A program made the translations under genes and the position numbers. The notes beneath the pieces are model-generated. The model made no database searches. It was not told the origin of the DNA and worked only from the letters and a program-made list of their open reading frames with translations. From an uncultured Pseudomonadota bacterium (GTDB lineage Bacteria > Myxococcota_A > Polyangia > HGW-17), in contig CALKWH010000240.1 of NCBI GenBank assembly GCA_938004375.1, positions 1 through 13,306 of the forward strand: 13,306 nucleotides of DNA. The letters run 5' to 3'. Position 1 is the first letter of the stretch; every line of letters starts with the position of its first letter. This document shows, one piece after another, positions 8,670 to 13,306 of this stretch.

Positions 8670-8721
8670 GGGTGGAGTTGAAGTTCAAATCATCAATGAA
8701 ATCAATGACTTGATTCCACCC
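8670..8721 (-). promoter_or_regulatory. Inverted repeat in the thiolase leader
   Basis: In minus-strand sense, GGGTGGA (8721-8715) and TCCACCC (8676-8670) are exact complements. They are extended across a small internal loop by AAGT/ACTT, leaving a loop of about 23 nt that contains two copies of the octamer ATCAATGA in plus-strand sense (8692-8699 and 8701-8708). If the promoter call is right, the stem begins at the transcript 5' end and closes about 5 nt before the Shine-Dalgarno. It may be a leader hairpin or a DNA operator. Confidence 0.4.
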
Positions 8722-8730
8722 GCCCCAGAC

Positions 8731-8758
8731 TTTAGACAACTTCGATGGAAAAGGTCAA
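8731..8758 (-). promoter_or_regulatory. Candidate sigma-70 promoter for the thiolase gene
   Basis: On the minus strand, TTGACC (8758-8753) is followed by a 16-nt spacer and TCTAAA (8736-8731). This predicts a start near 8724 and a leader of about 70 nt. It is the best match in the divergent gap between thiolase and the methyltransferase-like gene. For the rightward gene I see only a TATCAT (8765-8770) -10-like element without a good -35 box. Confidence 0.45.
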
Positions 8759-8806
8759 CGGAATTATCATTTTCGATGGCGCCGCCGGTCATGGTACAAG
8801 GGGTAC

Positions 8807-9709
8807 ATGTCGAAGCTCACCGAACGTCTCGTCACCGATTTGTTGATCCACACCATCCGCGGGGTCGGCTTCGCCGGGACCCAGTACAGCCGCGCCGAGC
8901 GCTTCCTGTCCGAGCTCGCCCTGCACACGCTGGATCCCGACGAGCTCGAGCGGCTCACCTGCGCCATCTACGACGCCAAGGGCACCTACAGGGAAGATCC
9001 GGGGCTGATGCCCTGGGAAGAAGCCTGGTTCGCCCGCGATCTTCCGCCCGCCCCCGCCCGCGTCCTGGTGGGCGGCGCCGGCAGCGGCCGCGAGGTGCGC
9101 GCCCTGCACGCCCAAGGCTACGAGGTGATCGCGTTCGAGCCCGCCCCCGCCTTCGTCCGACGGGCCCTGGCGCTCGACGCGAACGCCCAGCGCGCCTTTC
9201 TTCTGGGCAGCTACTCGGATCTCGTCGATTCGTCCCGTCCGCGGCACGCCGACCTGAACGCAGAGCTCGCGCGCTTCGCCCCCTACGACGCCGCCCTCGT
9301 GGGCTGGGGCAGCTTCAGCCACATTCCGGGACCCGAGACGCGCTTCGGGCTGCTGGCGCGCCTGCGCGAACTGTGCCCCCGTGGCCCGCTCTTGGCCAGC
9401 TTCTTCATGCAGTTCGAGACCTTGCCCCCAGAGGGCGGCCGCATGGAACGGTGGGGGAGGCAGTTGGCGGCAACGCTGCGACAGCGTATGGGCCAGCCCC
9501 CCCGCGTCCTGTCACAGGGTGAATCGCTGTTGCTAGATGCCGGCTACGCTCACCAGTACACCGCTCAGGAAATCGATGAACTGGCCACCCGCCTCGGCGC
9601 TCGACTGGCCCCCGCCGACGGCTGGCCATACCCGCACGAGTACCCCCACTGCGCGTTCCTCCCCACGGAAAAATCCCGCCCGCGAAGAGGCAAGTCCACC
9701 GCCCCGTGA
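8807..9709 (+). CDS. Class I SAM-dependent methyltransferase-like protein
   Basis: 300 residues. After an alpha-helical N-terminal region (about 1-80) comes a Rossmann-type SAM-binding core. Motif I is VLVGGAGSGRE (87-97), and the acidic end of strand 2, which binds the ribose hydroxyls, is E111 in VIAFEPAP. A strand resembling motif IV follows in the YDAALVGWGSFSHI segment. These features fit a class I methyltransferase. The substrate cannot be read from the sequence. No signal peptide is seen, so it is expected to be cytosolic. AAGGGG (8798-8803) sits unusually close to the ATG, only 3 nt away. The gene is divergent from thiolase and 123 bp before the isomerase gene, so a functional link to either is not shown. 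A catalytically inactive relative remains possible. Confidence 0.8.
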   Translation: MSKLTERLVTDLLIHTIRGVGFAGTQYSRAERFLSELALHTLDPDELERLTCAIYDAKGTYREDPGLMPWEEAWFARDLPPAPARVLVGGAGSGREVRALHAQGYEVIAFEPAPAFVRRALALDANAQRAFLLGSYSDLVDSSRPRHADLNAELARFAPYDAALVGWGSFSHIPGPETRFGLLARLRELCPRGPLLASFFMQFETLPPEGGRMERWGRQLAATLRQRMGQPPRVLSQGESLLLDAGYAHQYTAQEIDELATRLGARLAPADGWPYPHEYPHCAFLPTEKSRPRRGKSTAP

Positions 9710-9746
9710 ACATTCGCCGCCCGGCGTCGTCTGCGCCTCCGTGCTC

Positions 9747-9773
9747 CCCCGCGCCCCGGGGTTGTCGGTTTTT
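9747..9773 (+). terminator. Weak candidate terminator after the methyltransferase-like gene
   Basis: A CCCCG/CGGGG hairpin (9747-9761, 5-nt loop) is followed, after a short gap, by a T-rich run ending near 9773. The U-tract does not directly abut the stem, so efficiency is doubtful. Confidence 0.2.
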
Positions 9774-9775
9774 AC

Positions 9776-9804
9776 TTGTATTCCCCGGCCGGGTTCACTA
9801 ACTT
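9776..9804 (+). promoter_or_regulatory. Weak candidate promoter for the isomerase gene
   Basis: TTGTAT (9776-9781), a 17-nt spacer and TAACTT (9799-9804) form a poor but correctly spaced sigma-70-like pair, about 30 nt before the isomerase start. The gene has a strong Shine-Dalgarno, GGAGG at 9821-9825, 7 nt before the ATG. Confidence 0.25.
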
Positions 9805-9832
9805 TGCACCGTCTTTCGAAGGAGGATATCCC

Positions 9833-10486
9833 ATGAAACGTTCGATTTTGTTGACCCTCGGCTCCGCGTTCGTCGTTCTCTCCCTCGGCCTGGCCGGGCT
9901 CTTCTCCACGGCCTCGGCCCAGACCAAGCCCTCGGCCGAGGAGGTCAAGAAACTCGTCGACGCCGCCATGGCCAAGAAGACCCCCCGCGTCGAGATCACC
10001 ACGACGGTCGGCGCCATCCGCGTCGAGCTCAACGCCCTCAAGGCACCCATCACCGTGCGCAACTTCCTGACCTACGTCGTCGAGGGCCACTACACGAAGA
10101 CCGTCTTCCACCGCGTCATCGCCGACTTCATGATCCAGGGCGGCGGCTTCCTCGAGGACCGCACCGAGAAGCTCGACACCCTGCACGCGGCCATCAAGAA
10201 CGAGGCCAACAACGGCCTGTCCAACCTGCGCGGCACCATCGCCATGGCCCGCACCCAGGTCGTCGACTCGGCTCGCGCCCAGTTCTTCATCAACACCGTG
10301 GACAACAAGCGCCTCGACTACCGCGGCCCCGGCCTATTGTATGGCTACTGCGTGTTCGGCAAGGTCATCTCCGGCATGGAGGTCGTCGACAAGATCCGCA
10401 AACTCCCCATCAAGAACCTCGGTGGCGCCTTCGTGAGCTGGCCCACCCCGGTCCCGGTCATCCTGGGCATCAAGATCCTCGAATAG
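9833..10486 (+). CDS. ppiA: Secreted cyclophilin-type peptidyl-prolyl cis-trans isomerase
   Basis: 217 residues. Cyclophilins speed cis-trans isomerisation at proline bonds during folding. A Sec signal peptide (1-29) ends in the motif ASA before Q30, so the product is periplasmic. The cyclophilin core shows VFHRVIADFMIQGGG (91-105), with catalytic Arg R94 and Q102. QFFINTVDN (150-158) and VFGKVISGMEVVDKI (174-188) follow. The human W121 position is Phe here, as in many bacterial PpiA proteins, which predicts weak cyclosporin binding. The start is chosen from AAGGAGG (9819-9825) and the signal peptide; an in-frame extension to 9776 has neither. It is GC-rich like the host. The next gene begins 11 bp after its stop, so read-through into the HprK/PqqD/radical SAM cassette is likely. 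Whether it assists that cassette is unknown. Confidence 0.94.
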   Translation: MKRSILLTLGSAFVVLSLGLAGLFSTASAQTKPSAEEVKKLVDAAMAKKTPRVEITTTVGAIRVELNALKAPITVRNFLTYVVEGHYTKTVFHRVIADFMIQGGGFLEDRTEKLDTLHAAIKNEANNGLSNLRGTIAMARTQVVDSARAQFFINTVDNKRLDYRGPGLLYGYCVFGKVISGMEVVDKIRKLPIKNLGGAFVSWPTPVPVILGIKILE

Positions 10487-10497
10487 CTTCACGCAAC

Positions 10498-11388
10498 ATG
10501 AAAATCGGCCCCTTCACCCCGCCCGACGTGCGGGCTGCGATTGAACAGGAAATTTTTCATTGGGAAGAACAACCCAAGGTAGTTCTTTCAGACATTGACC
10601 TTTGCATTGCGGGGTTCACCTTACGAATCCATGCTCACGAAGGCTATCCGCTCACCTTTGTCAGTGAGCGATTAATTGCGCCGTTCAGGTGTCAAATTAT
10701 CGGGTCTCCAGATTTCGAGTTCCATTGCCAGGTATCCGAAACATTTAATCATGTCATTGAAACCGCGCCTGGACATATTGAAGGAAAATTTCAGAACAAC
10801 TCTTGGAGTATGCATTCTTCATCTTGGCGTTTCGTGCACGAAACCGTTCAGCAGAAAGTTCACGTTGTTTATTGCGGAATTTTTGCCAGTTTGCTGGTTG
10901 CGATCCGTTTATTTTTGGCGCATAAATTACTTGCACATCGCCGCGGCTTGATGATGCATGGTGCCGCTGTAATCGTCGATGACCGTGCGTTTGTTTTCCT
11001 TGGGCCATCCAAGGCAGGCAAGAGCACCAGCGTTTATACCGCGGGAGGGCAAATCCTCGCGGATGACGCCATCACGGTAATTCGCGCTAATGATGGCTCC
11101 CTGCTCGTTCAAGGAACCCCCTTCGGTGGAGAGCATTTTCCAAGTTCTATGCAAGGGAACTCTCCGACTTTCCTATTTATTGAGAAGAGCGACCGAAACC
11201 TTCGTACGAGCCTGCCTCCTCGCAACCAATTCGCTCGTCTTTTGTCTCAAACCGCGTTGCACCCCCAATCTCCGTTTCAGATGTGGGACGCAGCCGGTGA
11301 ACTGGTGGAACATATTATTTCCCAATGTCCCGTCGAGGTATTAGAAGCTCGTCGGGACGGTTCTTTTTGGAAGGACTGTCTGCTGTGA
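10498..11388 (+). CDS. HPr-kinase-related ATPase/kinase of a PqqD-radical SAM cassette
   Basis: 296 residues. The C-terminal half resembles the HprK kinase fold. GLMMHGAAVIV (150-160) leads into a Walker A P-loop, GPSKAGKST (169-177), and the acidic ILADD segment (186-190) matches HprK's 'DD' catalytic/Mg site. TPFGGEHF follows at about 207-214. The N-terminal 140 residues are family-specific and unassigned. Such HprK-related proteins are found with PqqD-like and peptide-modifying enzymes, and in some lasso-peptide clusters a relative phosphorylates the precursor. Here the substrate is unknown. The ATG at 10498 has no clear Shine-Dalgarno and lies 11 bp after the isomerase stop, which suggests coupling. 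The first 40 bases are 68% GC (27 of 40, my count), but bases 10541-10600 are 38% (23 of 60), and the gene stays AT-rich to its end. The stop overlaps the next start as GTGA. Confidence 0.82.
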   Translation: MKIGPFTPPDVRAAIEQEIFHWEEQPKVVLSDIDLCIAGFTLRIHAHEGYPLTFVSERLIAPFRCQIIGSPDFEFHCQVSETFNHVIETAPGHIEGKFQNNSWSMHSSSWRFVHETVQQKVHVVYCGIFASLLVAIRLFLAHKLLAHRRGLMMHGAAVIVDDRAFVFLGPSKAGKSTSVYTAGGQILADDAITVIRANDGSLLVQGTPFGGEHFPSSMQGNSPTFLFIEKSDRNLRTSLPPRNQFARLLSQTALHPQSPFQMWDAAGELVEHIISQCPVEVLEARRDGSFWKDCLL

Positions 11389-12588
11389 CTGACATTTTGC
11401 ATAAACGGTATTGCGTTGCGCCCGGCATTGCTGTGCGGAAAATAAAAGGAGAGATTTTCTTCATCACACCAGCCTCTGCCGAGCTCCACACGCTAAACCA
11501 GAGCGGGATAGAGATTTTTGATCTTCTGACGGAGGGAAAAACGCCTTTAGAAATCATCGATTTTATAATCCTACACACCAATGGCTCGCCGCAAGAGGTT
11601 AGGTCTGATATTGAAGAGTTAATGAATTCTATGATTTCCAAAGGAATAATCGTCTCTCAAAATGAATGAAATTTCCACACGTTATTCAAATCTTTGCGAG
11701 ATTGAAAACAGGCTTTCTGGAATTAGTTTTGAACTGACGAATGATTGTAATTTTTCCTGCTCACACTGCTATCGAGTACATGGGGCTAATTATTTTGATA
11801 GAGAGCTCTTTTACAAAGTTCTAGACGAAGCCGAAAATCTGGGTGCGATCTTCGTCAGTTTCAACGGAGGAGAGCCTACTCTTCACCCTGATTTCCTCGA
11901 ATTCTGCCTTGAAATCTTGACGCGTGGGTTGCATCTTGCCGTTCTTACCAATGGCACTGGCCTATCAAAAAATATTGTGGACTCTCTAGTCCCATACAAA
12001 ACCGTTCAGTTTCAAATATCTCTATATGGCACCGATAGGGAATCCGGACGTCGTATCACAGGTTCACCTTCTGCATTCGAGCAGACACTCTTCACCATTC
12101 ACTTTCTTGTTTCTCGCGGCGTTGATGTAATTGTCTCTCTCTTGGCGCGCAAAGATACTTCTCAAAATTTACCCAAGTTGATTGAATATTTAAATAACAA
12201 TAAAATAAAATATATATTAATGCCCAATCTTACCTCCAAAGAAAATGGAGAAAAATTGACCAAAGACTTGTTTGCAGACGAGAGCGACTTGACGGAACTA
12301 TTATCTCTTGAAAGTCAAAGGATACTTGACACTTTGGAGCCAAATTCGTCTCATTTTCCTGATGCCGAGCGAGTTCGTGCATGTAGCGCAGGAATCACCT
12401 CTCTTGGTATTCGGGTCAATGGTGACATCGTGTCTTGCCAAGTATTCATCCGCCCGGTTTTCGGTAACTCAAGATTTCTTTCACTAAGTCAGGTTATGTC
12501 AGGAGAGCCCCGGCGGGCATTCTTGGATGAAAATTTCTATCCTAGTACCTGCAAGATATGTGAAGTGGCAAATTATTGCATGCGATGT
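10540..12588. other. AT-rich segment with borders inside coding genes
   Basis: The stretch from about 10540 to about 12588 covers nearly all of the HprK-related, PqqD-like and radical SAM genes. It uses many A/T-ending codons and runs of A and T, unlike every other gene in the window. The left border falls about 45 bases into the kinase gene and the right border about 105 bases before the radical SAM stop. Both terminal remnants have host-like GC. No transposase, integrase, direct repeat or tRNA marks the edges. It is best read as transferred DNA, possibly brought in by homologous replacement of an older, GC-rich version of the same cassette. Confidence 0.65.
11385..11669 (+). CDS. PqqD-like peptide-binding protein (RRE fold)
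   Basis: 94 residues, the usual PqqD length. PqqD-family proteins are small winged-helix RiPP recognition elements that hold the leader of a precursor peptide and present it to a radical SAM enzyme. The pattern seen here is typical: a short beta-rich start (GIAVRKIKGEIFFITPASAELHTLN split over 14-38), then NQSGIEIFDLL (38-48), TPLEIIDFI (53-61), a long helix over about 69-86 and GIIV. The start is GTG at 11385, overlapping the kinase stop by 4 nt. GGAAGGA (11369-11375) lies 9 nt before it. No ATG in the frame would leave the domain whole. Its own 3' end overlaps the radical SAM start by 8 nt. The gene shares the AT-rich composition of the cassette. Confidence 0.85.
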   Translation: MTDILHKRYCVAPGIAVRKIKGEIFFITPASAELHTLNQSGIEIFDLLTEGKTPLEIIDFIILHTNGSPQEVRSDIEELMNSMISKGIIVSQNE

Positions 12589-12693
12589 CCGGCCGACGCG
12601 CTCGCCGAGACCGGCAGTCTGACCGGGATCCCGGCCGAGAGCTGCCGCATCGCGCGGCTGCGGGCCAAATTTCATATTGATTCGCAGCGGTAG
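11662..12693 (+). CDS. Radical SAM/SPASM enzyme, putative peptide-modifying
   Basis: 343 residues. The SAM-binding [4Fe-4S] cluster motif is C29-X3-C33-X2-C36. NGGEPTLHPD (68-77) follows, containing the GGEP SAM-contacting motif. The C terminus is a SPASM domain: C241-X12-G-X4-C259, then C297, C300, C306, C309 and C328. This would hold one or two auxiliary Fe-S clusters, as in PqqE and sactipeptide maturases. The spacing CX2C-X5-CX2C is one residue shorter than the usual CX2C-X5-CX3C. With the upstream PqqD-like protein this predicts post-translational modification of a ribosomal peptide, in the cytosol. The reaction (thioether, C-C bond or other) cannot be told. The start overlaps the PqqD-like stop. 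Composition is AT-rich (12181-12240 has 11 G/C in 60) until about 12588, then abruptly GC-rich (12601-12660 has 45 in 60). Confidence 0.93.
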   Translation: MNEISTRYSNLCEIENRLSGISFELTNDCNFSCSHCYRVHGANYFDRELFYKVLDEAENLGAIFVSFNGGEPTLHPDFLEFCLEILTRGLHLAVLTNGTGLSKNIVDSLVPYKTVQFQISLYGTDRESGRRITGSPSAFEQTLFTIHFLVSRGVDVIVSLLARKDTSQNLPKLIEYLNNNKIKYILMPNLTSKENGEKLTKDLFADESDLTELLSLESQRILDTLEPNSSHFPDAERVRACSAGITSLGIRVNGDIVSCQVFIRPVFGNSRFLSLSQVMSGEPRRAFLDENFYPSTCKICEVANYCMRCPADALAETGSLTGIPAESCRIARLRAKFHIDSQR

Positions 12694-12704
12694 CGTGCTA
12701 AGAT
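12677..12704 (+). promoter_or_regulatory. Candidate promoter overlapping the 3' end of the radical SAM gene
   Basis: TTGATT (12677-12682), a 16-nt spacer and TAAGAT (12699-12704), preceded by TGC as an extended -10, fit a sigma-70 promoter. The -35 lies in the last codons of the radical SAM gene. Predicted transcription starts near 12711, about 48 nt before the downstream lipoprotein gene, which can therefore be expressed apart from the cassette. Confidence 0.5.
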
Positions 12705-12758
12705 ACCGCGGCGACCTTGGTGCCAACTTCGATCCAACCCCGGCCTCTGGAGGTTTTC

Positions 12759-13306
12759 ATGCGTAAGTCATTGATATTCATGAGTATTTTATCGGTCCTC
12801 GCGCTGCCCATGGCGGCCTGCGACGACGATCCCAAGAACAACAACAACACGAATAACGTCAACAACACCTCGACCTGCGACTGTGGCATCACCATCGAGA
12901 CCATCAACGGTCGTTCGGTGGACTCGGTGGGCCACCTGATCCAGGCGCTCGACGACCAGGACCTCGATGAGCCGGGCTTCCAAATCGACGTGACCGCGCG
13001 GGTGGCCGAGACCGGCTTCGACTGCGTGCCAGCGAACGGCACCGAGGTCACCCTGTTCGGTGGCGTGGCCAACGTCAAGGCCGCCCTGGCCGCCCGCGTG
13101 GCCACCTTCACCGGGTACACCATCCCCAGCGGCGCCGGCTCCATCGACCTGCAGGCCCGCGTCCCGGACTGCCAGAGCGAGCCGGTGCACCTGGTGCTCT
13201 CCACCGGCGGCATCCCCGAGTGCCGCATTGCCTCGGGCATCGAAGCGGGCGAGGACTACGCCTGCCCCGACGACGACGAAGCGTCCAACCAGCTCGGTCT
13301 GCAGCG
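12759..13306 (+). CDS. Asn-rich-linker lipoprotein, truncated by the right edge
   Basis: About 182 codons are present and the frame is still open at the window end. It begins with a signal peptide and MAAC lipobox (Cys21), followed by an acidic DDDP and an Asn-rich spacer (about 27-37), a style common in lipoproteins of Myxococcota and Bradymonadota. The mature part starts with CDCG and has spaced cysteines (about C40, C42, C89, C138, C154, C169), suggesting disulfides in a secreted domain. Acidic residues dominate, including PDDDE near the cut. TGGAGG (12748-12753) lies 5 nt before the ATG. Composition is GC-rich and host-like, unlike the cassette before it. I do not recognise a family, and the missing C terminus may hold the decisive domain. 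A role with the radical SAM cassette is not shown. Confidence 0.85.
   Translation, partial: MRKSLIFMSILSVLALPMAACDDDPKNNNNTNNVNNTSTCDCGITIETINGRSVDSVGHLIQALDDQDLDEPGFQIDVTARVAETGFDCVPANGTEVTLFGGVANVKAALAARVATFTGYTIPSGAGSIDLQARVPDCQSEPVHLVLSTGGIPECRIASGIEAGEDYACPDDDEASNQLGLQ

Noticed and set aside
8656..8739. Extension of the thiolase to 8739
   Set aside because: The ATG at 8655 has GGAGG at ideal spacing and gives the usual N terminus and catalytic residue numbering. The extension would run through the predicted promoter and leader.
8741..8779. Direct repeat TTCGATGG (8741-8748 and 8772-8779) as an operator pair
   Set aside because: Two 8-bp copies in one gap are weak evidence. The 31-bp spacing fits three helical turns, but nothing else supports it.
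10498..11388. Canonical HPr kinase/phosphorylase of the phosphotransferase system
   Set aside because: Only the P-loop and DD region match. The N-terminal part is different, no HPr or PTS gene is near, and the PqqD/radical SAM context points to the HprK-related family.
10487..12758. A short RiPP precursor gene within or beside the cassette
   Set aside because: The 11-bp and 65-bp gaps are too short, the other junctions overlap, and the small alternative frames inside the genes lack good ribosome sites and precursor-like leaders.
12698..13240. Leftward frame at the right edge
   Set aside because: It is antisense to a rightward frame with a Shine-Dalgarno, signal peptide, lipobox and Asn-rich spacer, and has no such support itself.

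Overview
The window is a GC-rich bacterial chromosome segment carrying ten genes, nine complete and one cut by the right edge. There are no RNA genes, insertion sequences or CRISPR arrays that I can see. The host looks like a Gram-negative of the Myxococcota/Bradymonadota ('deltaproteobacterial') type. The reasons are strongly GC-rich third positions, several Sec/lipobox lipoproteins (one with an Asn-rich spacer after the lipid cysteine), a non-flagellar type III export gate protein, and zinc-ribbon proteins with Pro/Gln/Ala-rich linkers. This placement is an inference from style, not from a marker gene.

Left part (minus strand, 6192 down to 114): four closely spaced genes read as one operon. 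They are a small lipoprotein, the export-gate protein SctV, a zinc-ribbon/transmembrane/thioredoxin-fold-like protein that lacks the CXXC motif, and a lipoprotein M3-family zinc metallopeptidase. No other type III secretion gene lies in the window, so SctV sits among envelope proteins. A GTCCGTG-type repeat tract follows the peptidase gene at the left edge.

Middle part: a divergent promoter region (6193-6370) serves that operon and a rightward gene for a five-helix membrane protein with a C-terminal zinc ribbon. That gene converges on a leftward acetyl-CoA acetyltransferase (thiolase) gene. The gap between them holds six perfect copies of the hexamer CGATTT. Upstream of the thiolase is a divergent region with a promoter and a possible leader hairpin, then a rightward SAM-dependent methyltransferase-like gene and a secreted cyclophilin-type peptidyl-prolyl isomerase.

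Right part: directly behind the isomerase lies a three-gene, translationally coupled cassette. It encodes an HPr-kinase-related ATPase, a PqqD-like peptide-binding protein and a radical SAM/SPASM enzyme. This set of parts resembles a peptide-maturation (RiPP-type) system, but I find no precursor peptide gene in the window. The cassette is strikingly AT-rich compared with everything around it, and the composition switches occur inside the first and last genes of the cassette rather than between genes. This suggests allelic replacement or horizontal transfer. Beyond it, a promoter overlapping the 3' end of the radical SAM gene drives an Asn-rich lipoprotein gene that runs off the right edge.
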